DNA from: JALZAI01 sp038207565
GTDB lineage: Bacteria; Actinomycetota; Actinomycetes; Mycobacteriales; Jatrophihabitantaceae
Reading direction: 5' to 3'
Assembly (NCBI GenBank): GCA_038207565.1
Contig: JBBQZQ010000009.1
Location: 39,073 to 103,072 of the forward strand
Length of the DNA stretch: 64,000 bases
In this document: in pieces, positions 1-8,359 of the stretch
Numbering within the stretch: the stretch's first letter is position 1
Layout: every line of letters begins with the position of its first letter
The notes under the pieces: generated by a model
The model's database searches: none
What the model was told of the DNA's origin: nothing
The model's input: only the letters and a program-made list of their open reading frames with translations
Translations under genes and position numbers: made by a program

Positions 1-47
1 GCCTCGGTCTCGTAGATGCCGCTCTCGGCATCGGTGGACTGCGTCAA
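1..47 (-). CDS. pnp: Polyribonucleotide nucleotidyltransferase, N-terminal fragment
   Basis: Only the first 15 codons lie in the window; the gene continues beyond base 1. The start is read as TTG at 45-47, giving TQSTDAESGIYETEA, and a GAGGGG ribosome-binding site lies about 7 nt upstream. PNPases of actinobacteria begin with a short acidic leader followed by a YETEA-like motif, and pnp normally follows rpsO on the same strand, as here. PNPase is the phosphorolytic 3'-5' exoribonuclease of RNA turnover. The assignment rests on this short match plus synteny, so it is probable rather than proven. Confidence 0.6.
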   Translation of the reverse strand, partial: MTQSTDAESGIYETE

Positions 48-167
48 CGCAGATCCCCTCTCGTCGCGCCGGGTGCGCACATGCGACGTACGAGCGGGTA
101 CCACCCTCGAAACGGGTGCCGGTCTTCGATCGAAGCGGGCGGAGTTTCCGTCTCCGGCCGCCACTAC

Positions 168-185
168 CGAGGACCGGCGTCCTCG
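168..185 (-). promoter_or_regulatory. Hairpin in the rpsO-pnp spacer
   Basis: A perfect 7-bp stem (CGAGGAC / GTCCTCG) with a 4-nt loop lies in the 250-nt spacer between rpsO and pnp. In Escherichia coli and Streptomyces a hairpin in this spacer is an RNase III processing site that controls pnp mRNA. The stem here is short, so this role is inferred from position. The rest of the spacer (48-298) shows no gene. Confidence 0.3.
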
Positions 186-298
186 ATAAGTCGCTGTATT
201 GCTGTGACGCCGCAAGTGTGCGTCCGGCAGGTGTTGTGTTGGTGTGGAAATCAGGAAGGAGGAGAGTCACCTCGCATCCGAGGCGCCCCTCCGGTGAG

Positions 299-568
299 CT
301 ATCGGCGCAGGCCGAGCCGCTCGATGATGGCGCGGTATCGATTGATGTCGGTCTTGGCCAGGTAGTTGAGCAGCCGACGGCGTTGGCCGACCAGCAGGAG
401 CAGCCCACGCCTACTGTGGTGGTCGTGCTTGTGCATCTTCAGGTGCTCGGTGAGGTCGCTGATGCGCCGCGAGAGCATCGCTACCTGAACCTCCGGTGAG
501 CCGGTGTCGCTTTCGACCGAGCCGTATTCGGCGATGATCTGCTTCTTGACGTCGCTGGCTAGGGGCAC
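299..568 (-). CDS. rpsO: 30S ribosomal protein S15
   Basis: The 89-residue product has the usual S15 length and sequence, with the SPEVQVAMLSRRISDLTEHLKMHKHDHHSRRGLL stretch split as SPEVQVAMLSRRI and EHLKMHKHDHHSRRGLL, followed by RRLLNYL. S15 binds the central domain of 16S rRNA early in assembly of the small subunit platform. The start is GTG at 568 with an AAGGAG ribosome-binding site 6 nt upstream. pnp follows downstream on the same strand. The 160 nt upstream, before the aldolase remnant, hold no gene and probably contain the promoter and leader. Confidence 0.97.
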   Translation of the reverse strand: MPLASDVKKQIIAEYGSVESDTGSPEVQVAMLSRRISDLTEHLKMHKHDHHSRRGLLLLVGQRRRLLNYLAKTDINRYRAIIERLGLRR

Positions 569-729
569 GGACGACTCCTTCGTGACTCGGGTGCAGGCGC
601 GCTCCGCCGGTCTGGGTCACGGTGGAAGTCGAACGCACGCTGCGGCAGATGCCTACTGCGTCGGGGCGCACTGGTGCGCTCCTCGTCTCTGAGCCTATCA
701 GCGTGCCGCGCCAGCAGCCCAATCCGGGG

Positions 730-1326
730 TCAGCCCAGCGCCGCAGCCTGCGCAGCAAGGCGCGCGATCGCCTCCGAGTCGCGCGAGTCCACCATATGCT
801 GCGGCGTCAGCCAGGTCCCGCCGACGCACCCGACGTTGGGCAGGGCGAGGAAATCCAGTGCCGTCGCGACCGAGATGGCGCCGGTGGGGCCAAGAGCGCA
901 ACTGCGGAAGCGGGCCGAACATGGCACGAAGCAGGGCAACGCCCCCGACGACCGATGCCGGGAAAAGCTTCGCCTCCACCACGCGCCGCTCCAGGAGTCC
1001 GCATCATGTCCGACGGGTTGGCCGTACTGGCGAGGAAGGGCAGTTCGTTGGCCTGCATCGCATCCAGCAGGCGATCGGTGCTGCCCGGGCTGACGAGGAA
1101 TCGCGATCCCGCGGCGGCGGCCAGCTTGACCTGATCCGCGGTGCAGACGGTGCCCGCGCCCACCGTCATGTCGCGCACCTCGTCGGCGATTGCGCGGACC
1201 GCGTCCGAACGCACGGTCACCTCGACGATGCCCACCCCGCCGCGTAGCAGGGCGTGGGCGAGCGGAACGGCCAGCGCGCGTCCTCGACGACGACCGCGAC
1301 GACGGGCGATCGGGCAATGAGGTCAT
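730..1326 (-). pseudogene. 2-dehydro-3-deoxy-phosphogluconate (KDPG/KHG) aldolase, frame-broken
   Basis: Class I KDPG aldolases cleave 2-keto-3-deoxy-6-phosphogluconate to pyruvate and glyceraldehyde 3-phosphate. The family landmarks are all here but spread over three frames: VVAVVVEDA, PLAHALLRGGVGIVEVTVRS (catalytic Glu), VGAGTV, VSPGSTDRLLDAM, AKLFPASVVGGVALL (Schiff-base Lys), GPLPQLR, then GPTGAIS and LPNVGCVGGTWL. Frame changes are needed near 1303, 1278, 998 and 897, and the first and last segments share a frame. As written no intact enzyme can be made. It is either a decaying gene or a patch of indel errors. It stands alone between rpsO and a divergent SRPBCC gene. Confidence 0.75.
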
Positions 1327-1470
1327 GGCGTCAGCTCCAGGTAGTCGGCGGTTCGGCGCCGGTGTTGCCGTTGGCCTAGCCGTTACCAGCTGGTAGTTGT
1401 AACCACTTCCGGTCCGTGTCTCAGAATCGGAGCGCAGTGCCCGGGTGGGCGCACGACCTAGACTCCGGTA

Positions 1471-1917
1471 GTGGCCCTCTTCGTCGTTACGCGCTCGACC
1501 GCGCTGCCCACCGGCGAGGCCTGGCGCAGATTGACCGACTGGCCCCGGCACGCCCGCTACGTGCCGCTCACGACGATCACGGTGCCCACCGAGGGACCGA
1601 ACGGCCTTGGCACGGTCTTCCTCGCCCGCACGGGCGGTCGCCGGTTCGGCTTCGACGACCCCATGGAAGTCACAGCCTGGGAGCCGCCCACCGACGGCGG
1701 TCCGGGACGGTGCCGGCTGGACAAGCGCGGTCGGGTGGTGACCGGGTGGGCGGAACTGTCGGTCGAGCCCGTCTCGGTGGGTTCCGAGGTGGGTTCGCGA
1801 GCGACCTGGCGCGAGGATGTCGGGGTCGCCCGGCTGCCGCGCCTGGCCGACCGCTCGACCGCGCTGTCGTCCCGGTTGCTGTTCGGGCGGGTGCTGCGCC
1901 GACTGCTCGAGGGCTGA
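1471..1917 (+). CDS. SRPBCC-superfamily (polyketide cyclase/dehydrase-like) protein
   Basis: The 148-residue protein opens with a VTRSTALPTGEAWRRLTDWPRHARYVPLT pattern (here as RSTALPTGEAWRRLTDW and HARYVPLT), typical of the first strand and helices of the START/SRPBCC fold, and later has the WEPPTDGG and ELSVEPV strands of the helix-grip barrel. Such proteins bind hydrophobic ligands in a deep cavity; no substrate can be named. It has no signal peptide and is probably cytoplasmic. The start is GTG. It is divergent from the aldolase remnant and convergent with a LuxR gene 26 bp away. Length matches the family. Confidence 0.7.
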   Translation: MALFVVTRSTALPTGEAWRRLTDWPRHARYVPLTTITVPTEGPNGLGTVFLARTGGRRFGFDDPMEVTAWEPPTDGGPGRCRLDKRGRVVTGWAELSVEPVSVGSEVGSRATWREDVGVARLPRLADRSTALSSRLLFGRVLRRLLEG

Positions 1918-1943
1918 GTCCCACTCCGGTCACGGCGGTGCGG

Positions 1944-2756
1944 TCATCCCTCGGGCGGCAGCAGAATAGCCGCGACACGCGTGGCGACACCCAGCTTGGC
2001 CAACATGTTGGCGACATGTTTCTCGGCAGTTCGTTCGCTGACGAACAGGGTGCGGGCGATGACGCGGTTGCTCGCGCCCTGCCGCACCAGGACGAGGACC
2101 TCATGCTCGCGGGTCGTCAGCTTCGATGCCCCCGAGGGCAGAGCGACGTGCGGACGCGCCACTGCGCCGGCTCGCAGCTGGGCGTGGTCGAAAGCGAGGC
2201 TGATGTGCGGCTGCAGCGCAGAGATCACGGCGAGGTCGTGCTCGTCGAAGTCGCGCCGCCACCTGTTCAGTCCGATTCCCACGACGCCATTGGGTGCAGT
2301 ACTGACGGAGAATGCGAGCTGATGGTTCGTCTCCAGCGGCCGGAACACCTCGTGATACAGATCGAGCGACTGCAGCGCGCGCAGCGAGATGAAATCCGAC
2401 ATGCGCCGCGGTGCGGGGTCCTCCGTCGCGATGAAGTCAGCGACCAGCGGGTGCTGGTGGAGCAGCCGCGCGAATGCCTCCTCCACCTCCGCACGGGGCA
2501 CCAACTCCGGCTCGAAAAGGGTCCGGGTCGCCCCGCCCGTGAAGTCGATCTCGTTGTAGCTGATCAGATCGCAGGGCACCAGCGTGTTCAGGCTGCGTAA
2601 GAGCATCGCCGTCATCTGTGCCACGTCAGCGCAGCGATGCAACTCCGCGACCACCTCCAGCATGGTCCGCAGCTCACCTGCGCTCAGCTCGTCCACAGCG
2701 CGTCCTGGGCGCATATCAGCCCGTACCACCGCGACACAGACACAATTGCCCTCCAT
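1944..2756 (-). CDS. LuxR-family transcriptional regulator
   Basis: The 270-residue protein ends in a LuxR-type helix-turn-helix (about residues 210-265), with LTTREHEVLVLVRQGASNRVIA, split here as LTTREHEVLVLV and GASNRVIARTLFVSERT, then HVANMLAKLGV. The first 200 residues look like a GAF/PAS-like sensor (PCDLISYNE, FSVSTAPNGVVGIGLNRW). No receiver Asp or autoinducer-binding signature is evident, so the signal is unknown. The first possible start, ATG at 2756, lacks a clear ribosome-binding site; an internal Met (residue 15, near 2714) is an alternative. It is divergent from the secreted protein gene at 2978, which it might control. The 220-nt spacer has a TATACG box but no convincing promoter. 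Confidence 0.85.
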   Translation of the reverse strand: MEGNCVCVAVVRADMRPGRAVDELSAGELRTMLEVVAELHRCADVAQMTAMLLRSLNTLVPCDLISYNEIDFTGGATRTLFEPELVPRAEVEEAFARLLHQHPLVADFIATEDPAPRRMSDFISLRALQSLDLYHEVFRPLETNHQLAFSVSTAPNGVVGIGLNRWRRDFDEHDLAVISALQPHISLAFDHAQLRAGAVARPHVALPSGASKLTTREHEVLVLVRQGASNRVIARTLFVSERTAEKHVANMLAKLGVATRVAAILLPPEG

Positions 2757-2977
2757 CCCCCGGGCGTAGATCGACTTTACGTAGTTCTGCGTATAGCGCG
2801 TCTGAGGTGGCCGAAATCACTATTGACCGCATCGGACGGGGAGGGGCCGGTGCGATCAGTCGTGGTGCGGAGTCGCGTCGCGACCGCACCGGGTCCGACG
2901 CCGCAGGCGGCCCGCGCTGCGGGCCCCTCCTCCACCACAGGTAAGCCGACCTGAGCGGACGTCGAAGGGACCAAGTC

Positions 2978-3832
2978 ATGAAATCAGCTCCCACCACCCG
3001 TACCCGATTCAAGGCCGCGGCAGTGGGCGCCGGCCTTGCCGGCGCGATGCTCGTGCCCGCCGCGGCGTCCGCGCAACCTCAACCGCTGTATCCGAACCAG
3101 GCGCACCTCACCTTCACGGTGGTCATCGCCCAGAACGGTGTCATTCAGGCGCGAAGCACGCTGCAGCCCGGATTCCTCCGCTTCTTCGTCAAGGGTCACG
3201 GCCACCTGCAGATCGCGCAGTCGCGCAACGGTCTCGGCAAGTTCACGCTGGTCAAGGACATCGCGACGCTGAACAGGACCGGGAAGCCCGGTGACCTCCA
3301 GCGTGACTTCAAGGTCTTCGGTGGCGTCGGGCACGGTCACTTCCTGGTCAAGCGCTTCACGCCCGGCACGTACTACCTTGTTGATTCCGACATCCAGCAC
3401 CTGACGAAGTCCCTGATCCACAAGTTGACGATCACCGGCGCGAACGACGGGTCGTCCGAGCCGCAGGCCGCACAGACGATCACCGCCTTCGGCGACATGA
3501 AGTGGGTCGGAGCCCCCCTGCACATCAATGCGAGCGGCACCCTGCACTTCCGCAACAACGCCAGCGGGCCACACTTCATCGACCTGATGCAGATGCAGCC
3601 GGGCAAGGATCGCTCCGACATCACCAAAGCGCTCAACGGCACGGAGAACTTCGGCGAGGTCTTCACTGGCGTCTCCTACGCGACGGGTGCCCTCGCCGGC
3701 GGCGGCCAGCAACAGTGGAGTACCTACACACTGCCCAGGGGCCGCTACGGGCTGCTGTGCTTCTGGCCGGATGAGGAAACCGGAATTCCGCACGCGTTCC
3801 TCGGCATGTACCGCACGATCCAGGTGGGCTGA
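2978..3832 (+). CDS. Secreted beta-rich protein, possibly two cupredoxin-like domains
   Basis: The 284-residue product begins with a Sec signal peptide: basic start, hydrophobic AAAVGAGLAGAMLVPAAA, and probable cleavage after ASA near residue 32. Two halves follow, each ending in a similar motif: FTPGTYYLVD near residue 135 and LPRGRYGLLCFWPDEETGIPH near the C terminus. The second resembles the last strands of cupredoxin-like domains, in which a Pro-Gly-x-Tyr turn precedes Cys and His. A true copper site cannot be confirmed. An AAGGGA ribosome-binding site precedes the ATG. A strong hairpin follows the stop codon. Function unknown. Confidence 0.7.
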   Translation: MKSAPTTRTRFKAAAVGAGLAGAMLVPAAASAQPQPLYPNQAHLTFTVVIAQNGVIQARSTLQPGFLRFFVKGHGHLQIAQSRNGLGKFTLVKDIATLNRTGKPGDLQRDFKVFGGVGHGHFLVKRFTPGTYYLVDSDIQHLTKSLIHKLTITGANDGSSEPQAAQTITAFGDMKWVGAPLHINASGTLHFRNNASGPHFIDLMQMQPGKDRSDITKALNGTENFGEVFTGVSYATGALAGGGQQQWSTYTLPRGRYGLLCFWPDEETGIPHAFLGMYRTIQVG

Positions 3833-3866
3833 CCAGCCACGATGGGCGCGGCGGCGCCACGGCGCC

Positions 3867-3904
3867 GACGAGCGGGGCTGCGCTAAGGCGCCGCCCCGCT
3901 CGTC
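3867..3904. terminator. Bidirectional intrinsic terminator
   Basis: A perfect 12-bp stem (GACGAGCGGGGC / GCCCCGCTCGTC) with a 14-nt loop lies between two convergent genes, the secreted protein and ribF. There is no long T run, which is usual in high-GC actinobacteria. Confidence 0.7.
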
Positions 3905-3911
3905 GCTCACG

Positions 3912-4865
3912 TCATGGCGCGATGATCTCGCGGGTGTGTTCGACATCCAGATTCATCTGCGTCACGAGATCCGCGACGCTGTCATAGTGCTCCTGCCCGC
4001 GCAGCCGCTCGACGAACTCGATACCGATCGCGTCGCCGTAGAGGTCGCCGCTGAAATCGAGCACGAACGCTTCGACCCTGCGCTGACGAACGTCGAACGT
4101 CGGGTTGGTGCCGACCGAGATCGCTGCCGTACCGAGCGGCGCATGCGGCAGGGTGCGGCCCCACTCGTCCAGGCGCACCACCCGCCCGGCATACACGCCG
4201 TCGGCAGGCACGGCTGCCCAGGCCTCGGTGCGCAGGTTGGCAGTCGGAAAGCCCAATTCGCGCCCGCGGCGGTCACCGCGCTCGACGACACCGTCGACGC
4301 GGTGCGGCCGTCCGAGCGCGGCCGCTGCGGCGCGCATGTCCCCGGCCTGCACGCAGGAGCGGACGTAGGTCGCGCTCAACGTCGTCTCGCCGTCGCGGAA
4401 CAGCTCGACCCCGTGGGTGGAGAAACCGAAGGTGCCGCCGAACCGCGCCAGCTCGAGGATGTCGCCCGCCGCCTGGTAGCCGAAGCGGAAGTTGTCGCCC
4501 ACGAGCACCGCGGACGCGTGCAGTCGCTCGACGAGCGCGTGGTGGACGAATTCGCCGGCCGCCATCCGTGAGAACTCGAGAGTGAACTGCAACGGGCAGA
4601 ACACGTCGATGCCGAGCTCTTCGACGAGCTCGGCGCGGCGCACGATCGTCGTCAACGCCGGCGGGTGCGTGCCCGGCCGGACCACTTCGGACGGGTGCGG
4701 AACGAATGTCAGCAGCACGCTGGGCACGTCGAGCTCTCTCGCTTTCGCGACTGCCCGTCCGATGATGTCGGCGTGGCCGCGGTGGACGCCGTCGAAGACG
4801 CCGATGGTGACGACGCAGTGTCCCCATCCGGTGGGGACGGCCTCCAGGCCGTGCCAGCGCTGCAC
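3912..4865 (-). CDS. ribF: Bifunctional riboflavin kinase / FAD synthetase
   Basis: The 317-residue enzyme phosphorylates riboflavin to FMN and adenylylates FMN to FAD. The N-terminal adenylyltransferase domain carries the GVFDGVHRGHADII nucleotide-binding motif (near residue 22) and the later LSATYVRSCVQAGDM segment. The C-terminal kinase domain shows GRELGFPTANL, GVYAGRVV and GTNPTFD. Length is normal. It belongs to the same minus-strand block as truB and rpsO, as in other actinobacteria, although a phosphotransferase-like gene separates it from truB. A strong terminator lies 7 nt past its stop. Confidence 0.96.
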   Translation of the reverse strand: MQRWHGLEAVPTGWGHCVVTIGVFDGVHRGHADIIGRAVAKARELDVPSVLLTFVPHPSEVVRPGTHPPALTTIVRRAELVEELGIDVFCPLQFTLEFSRMAAGEFVHHALVERLHASAVLVGDNFRFGYQAAGDILELARFGGTFGFSTHGVELFRDGETTLSATYVRSCVQAGDMRAAAAALGRPHRVDGVVERGDRRGRELGFPTANLRTEAWAAVPADGVYAGRVVRLDEWGRTLPHAPLGTAAISVGTNPTFDVRQRRVEAFVLDFSGDLYGDAIGIEFVERLRGQEHYDSVADLVTQMNLDVEHTREIIAP

Positions 4866-4926
4866 GTCCGGAGCCTACTGGCCGCTCCGCACGGACCGTC
4901 GAGTGACAGCCTGTGGCCCGCAGCGG

Positions 4927-6021
4927 TTACGTGAGCGGGGCGAAGGCCGGTGCGTAGGCGAGCGGCACCTCGCCCCAGCTTTGCACGAGAGTCGCACGCA
5001 GATCCGCGGCAAAGCGCGCTACGGCCGGCAATTCCCCGCACCGCGCAGCCCCGCCGAGGCGGTGCAGGATCATCGCGCGCCGGGTCGGTGTCGGTCGTTC
5101 GCCGGTCATCGGCGGCGGGTCGTCGGCCATGGCGTTGGTGAGGAACCAGGCGGTCGAGATGACTGCCCAGCCGGTCGCGGCGCGGGCGACGTCCTTCTCG
5201 AACTCCGGGCCGGCCACATAGGGACCGCCCGTTTCCTTCCGGTAGCGGGCGAGCGCGCGGTCGGCGATCTGATCCGGCATCCGCCACGAACACCAGCAGG
5301 TGGGCCAGGGCACCCGGAGGTAGGCGACGTCCCACGCCACGTGCCGCCACTGCGCACCCTCGAAATCGACCAGCACGAGCTGGCCTCCGACATCGACATT
5401 GTTGTCCGGGCACGCATCGCCCGGACTGATCGCGGCGGGTCCGTCGGCGTCGAGCCTGCGGGCGAGCCCCCGCAGCTCATCCAGCGCGGCGGACGGGGTG
5501 GCCACGCCCAGGTTCGCGGCCTGCTCGGCGATGCTGCGCGTGGCGTCCTCGAGCATGACGGACATGAGCTGATCGATGATCGGTAGGTCGCCGGAGCGCT
5601 CGTCGAGAGCGGCGACGAACGCCGGGTGCGAGTCCAGCGTCGCCCGATGCAACCGGGCGATGGCGCCCGCCCAGCGCGCCACGGCCTCAGCAGCGAGATC
5701 GGGGTCGGCGCCCAACAGCGCGTCGGCGACGCTCGCGCCCCAGCCCACGTCCGACATGACCACGACCGGCGGCTCGGGTGCTGCAGCGATCAGACGGGGG
5801 CCGGGCACGTCGTCTGACAGCACGCTCAGCGCGGCCGATTCCCGCGCCCAGCCCTCGCCCGCCGAGAAGAATCGCTTCACGATCACGCTCATCTCGCCCG
5901 CATCGTCGCGCCGCACGAGCGCCCGGCGTACCTCGGACCGGTCCCCGCCGCGCAACCGCCCCGCGTCCTCGAGGTGGGCACCGGGTAGCAGTCGCCGGGC
6001 ATGTTCCAGCGCATCGTCCAT
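4927..6021 (-). CDS. Aminoglycoside phosphotransferase-like (APH/ChoK fold) protein
   Basis: This 364-residue protein has the eukaryotic-like kinase landmarks of the APH family: a conserved Lys in SVIVKRFF, the catalytic loop SPGDACPDNN (family form HGDxxxxN, with Pro-Gly replacing His-Gly), and LVDFEGAQ as the Mg-binding D-F-x motif. Substrates in the family range from antibiotics to small metabolites, so none is assigned. The chosen start is ATG at 6021 (MDDALEHARRLLPG); an upstream start at 6063 would lie inside a large palindrome and add an atypical leader. It lies 61 nt upstream of ribF and is probably co-transcribed. Confidence 0.75.
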   Translation of the reverse strand: MDDALEHARRLLPGAHLEDAGRLRGGDRSEVRRALVRRDDAGEMSVIVKRFFSAGEGWARESAALSVLSDDVPGPRLIAAAPEPPVVVMSDVGWGASVADALLGADPDLAAEAVARWAGAIARLHRATLDSHPAFVAALDERSGDLPIIDQLMSVMLEDATRSIAEQAANLGVATPSAALDELRGLARRLDADGPAAISPGDACPDNNVDVGGQLVLVDFEGAQWRHVAWDVAYLRVPWPTCWCSWRMPDQIADRALARYRKETGGPYVAGPEFEKDVARAATGWAVISTAWFLTNAMADDPPPMTGERPTPTRRAMILHRLGGAARCGELPAVARFAADLRATLVQSWGEVPLAYAPAFAPLT

Positions 6022-6034
6022 CCGCGCTGTGTAA

Positions 6035-6097
6035 CCCGTCTTGGCCCCAGAGCAGGGCGGCACCCCGAGACACCCCCAGCTCCGGGGCCAAGACGGG
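6035..6097. repeat. Long intergenic palindrome P1
   Basis: Perfect 14-bp arms (CCCGTCTTGGCCCC at 6035-6048, its complement at 6084-6097) flank a 35-nt loop. It sits downstream of truB and just upstream of the phosphotransferase-like gene on the minus strand. It could terminate the truB transcript. No GC-free tail follows. Confidence 0.65.
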
Positions 6098-6100
6098 ACG

Positions 6101-6163
6101 GCCGGCCGGGGCCAAGGGGTCAGCCGGCCGGGGTCAAGGGGCCAACGGGTCAGCCGGCCGGGG
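6101..6163 (-). repeat. Direct repeats copying the truB 3' end
   Basis: The 11-mer GCCGGCCGGGG occurs at 6101, 6123 and 6153, and neighbouring bases also repeat, giving units of 22 and 30 bp. The 6153 copy overlaps the last codons of truB (Ala-Gly-stop). The array looks like slippage or duplication of the truB end and runs into palindrome P1. Confidence 0.6.
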
Positions 6164-7049
6164 CGAACACGAGGACGGGCCGCGCTCGGCCGTCCTGCTC
6201 ACTCAGCAGGGCCACGACCGTGCCGCCGGCCGTCACGGCGCCGTGCGTCCCGATGATGCCGCGCGCTTCCAGCGACTGCCCGTAGGACAGCGCGCTGGCC
6301 TCTGCTGCTTCGATCTCGCGGACCGGCATCGCCAGGCGCACCGCCTCGGTCAGCCCCAGCGTCACCGGGCTGTCGAGGGCGGCCAGTTCGTCGAGGGTGC
6401 GCGCGGAGTCCAACCCGAACGGCCCCACCCGCGTGCGGCGCAGTGCGGTGAGGTGCGCGCCCACGCCGAGCGCAGCACCCAGATCGCGGGCGAGCGCGCG
6501 CACGTACGTCCCCGACGAGCACTGCACCAGCACGTCCACGTCAACCAGGTCCGAGGCCGGATGCGCGAGACCCGACAGGTCGAAGCGCGACACGGTCACC
6601 GCTCGGGCGGCCAGCTCGACGGGTTCTCCCGCACGCACCCGCTGGTAGGAACGCCGACCGTCGACCTTGATCGCGGACACCGAACTCGGAACCTGGGCGA
6701 TCGGACCGGTCAGCGCTGCCATGGCGTCCTGCACGTCCCCGGCGCAGACGCCCGCCGCCGACGCCCCGCCGATCACCTCACCCTCGGCATCGTCGGTGAT
6801 CGTCGATTGCCCGAGCCGGACGGTCGCGGTGTAGGCCTTGTCGGCCAGCACGAGATGGTGCAGCAGCCGGGTCGCCTTGTTGACCCCGAGCACCAGGACG
6901 CCGGTCGCCATCGGATCCAGGGTGCCGGCGTGACCGACCTTGCGGGTGTGGGCGAGCCGGCGCACCCGGCCGACCACGTCGTGCGAGGTCCAGCCACCCG
7001 GCTTGTCGACGACCACCAGCCCGTCGGGCGGCAGCCCGTCGAACGTCAT
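6150..7049 (-). CDS. truB: tRNA pseudouridine(55) synthase
   Basis: TruB converts U55 in the T-loop of most tRNAs to pseudouridine. The 299-residue protein starts with DGLVVVDKPGGWTSHDVV and holds the catalytic motif GHAGTLDPMATGVLVL with Asp45. Further family segments are KAYTATVRLG, VPSSVSAIKVDGRRSYQRVR and CSSGTYVRALARDLG. A C-terminal PUA-like tail follows. The ATG at 7049 overlaps the stop codon of the upstream MATE gene (ATGA), which indicates translational coupling and fixes the start. Repeats lie at its 3' end. Confidence 0.96.
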   Translation of the reverse strand: MTFDGLPPDGLVVVDKPGGWTSHDVVGRVRRLAHTRKVGHAGTLDPMATGVLVLGVNKATRLLHHLVLADKAYTATVRLGQSTITDDAEGEVIGGASAAGVCAGDVQDAMAALTGPIAQVPSSVSAIKVDGRRSYQRVRAGEPVELAARAVTVSRFDLSGLAHPASDLVDVDVLVQCSSGTYVRALARDLGAALGVGAHLTALRRTRVGPFGLDSARTLDELAALDSPVTLGLTEAVRLAMPVREIEAAEASALSYGQSLEARGIIGTHGAVTAGGTVVALLSEQDGRARPVLVFAPAG

Positions 7050-8359
7050 GAGTCGACGCCCAGCACGACCCAGCGCTGCCCCCGTGCCCGCCACACCATG
7101 CCGACCAGGCGCACGCCGACGAACCCCGTGAGGCCCGCCCATACCCCACCGATGCCCCAGCTCCAGTGCAACGCGGCGAGATTCAACGGCGTGAACGCGA
7201 GGACGCCAGCCCCCACGGTGAGCCCGGCCATGAACGCGACGTCGCCGGCGCCGATCAACACGCCGTCGAGGGCGAAGACGATCCCCGCGGCCGGCAGCAT
7301 CCCGACGAACCACGGCCACAGCAGGTGCGACTGGTGCAGCACCGCCGCATCGGACGTGAACGCCCGCGGGATCAGCGCCCACCCCGCCGCGAAGATCGCG
7401 CCCAACGCCAGCCCCGCGTATAGACCCCAGCGCGACACCTGCCACGCCATCCGCCGGGCGCCGTCGGCGTCGTCCCCGCCGAGCGCCGCACCCACCAGTG
7501 ACTGCGCCGCGATGGCGAAGGAATCGAGCAGCAGGGCCGTGAACTCCCACAACTGAAGTCCGATCGTGTGCGCGGCGATCTGGGCCGTACCCATCCGTGC
7601 GGCGACGCCGGCCGCGCTCAGGAACGCGATCTGGAAGGCGAGCGACCGGACGACCAGGTCACGTCCCACCTTGAGCTGCGCACGCAGCACCGCACGATCG
7701 GGCCGCATGCGCTCGGCAGCCCGTCGAAGCGAGCGAAGGAACAACCCCGCCCCGACTGCCTGCGCGACCAGATTGGCGATGGCCGAGCCCTCGAGTCCCA
7801 GCCCGAGTGGATAAACGAGAACGGGCGACAGCACCGCTGACAGCGCATTGGCGACGAGGACGATCACGACCGGCTCACGGGTGCGCTGCACACCGCGCAT
7901 CCACCCGTTGCCGGCCAGGACCACCAGGATTCCCGGCAGCCCGATCACGGCGATGCGAAACCACGACTCGGCCGCGGCCTGCGTGGCGCCAGGTCCACCG
8001 GCTAGCGCACGGGTGAGCGGTCCGACGAACACCTCGCCGAGCACCACGACGACCGAGCCGACGCCCAGCGCCAACCACGAGGCCTGCACCCCCTCGTCCA
8101 CGGCTCGACTGACCCGCCCGGCGCCGAACCAGCGCGCCGCGCGCGCGGTCGTGCCGTATTCGACGAAGGTGCCGACGACGGTCAGCAGCGCCATCAGCGC
8201 CGCGCCGACACCAAGACCGGACAGCTGTACGGGACCGAGGTGGCCGACCACTGCGGTGTCCACGAGCAGATAGAGCGGCTCGGCCGCGAGAACGACGAAT
8301 GCTGACGCCGACAGGGCCAGCAGCCGCCGCGTCATCGCGTCATCGGTGGCCGCGCTCAC
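7046..8359 (-). CDS. dinF: MATE-family efflux transporter, DinF-like
   Basis: This 437-residue inner-membrane protein has about 12 predicted hydrophobic segments and the MATE N-terminal pattern LALSASAFVVLAAEPLYLLVDTAVVGHLG (AEPLYLLVDTAVVGHLG is the diagnostic part). Family members export cationic compounds using Na+ or H+ gradients; the substrate here is unknown. DinF-type MATE genes sit next to truB in mycobacteria and streptomycetes. The GTG start directly abuts the rbfA stop codon and the stop overlaps truB, so rbfA-dinF-truB is one coupled unit. The DHH-type nrnA gene that often lies between rbfA and dinF is absent. Confidence 0.9.
   Translation of the reverse strand: MSAATDDAMTRRLLALSASAFVVLAAEPLYLLVDTAVVGHLGPVQLSGLGVGAALMALLTVVGTFVEYGTTARAARWFGAGRVSRAVDEGVQASWLALGVGSVVVVLGEVFVGPLTRALAGGPGATQAAAESWFRIAVIGLPGILVVLAGNGWMRGVQRTREPVVIVLVANALSAVLSPVLVYPLGLGLEGSAIANLVAQAVGAGLFLRSLRRAAERMRPDRAVLRAQLKVGRDLVVRSLAFQIAFLSAAGVAARMGTAQIAAHTIGLQLWEFTALLLDSFAIAAQSLVGAALGGDDADGARRMAWQVSRWGLYAGLALGAIFAAGWALIPRAFTSDAAVLHQSHLLWPWFVGMLPAAGIVFALDGVLIGAGDVAFMAGLTVGAGVLAFTPLNLAALHWSWGIGGVWAGLTGFVGVRLVGMVWRARGQRWVVLGVDS

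Noticed and set aside
3905..4930. FMN riboswitch near ribF
   Set aside because: No conserved FMN-aptamer segments are visible and the spacer upstream of ribF is only about 60 nt.
5778..7556. A 592-codon open frame on the plus strand
   Set aside because: It lies antisense to truB, dinF and the phosphotransferase-like gene; the composition (Arg/Pro/His-rich, no motif) is that of a shadow frame in high-GC DNA.
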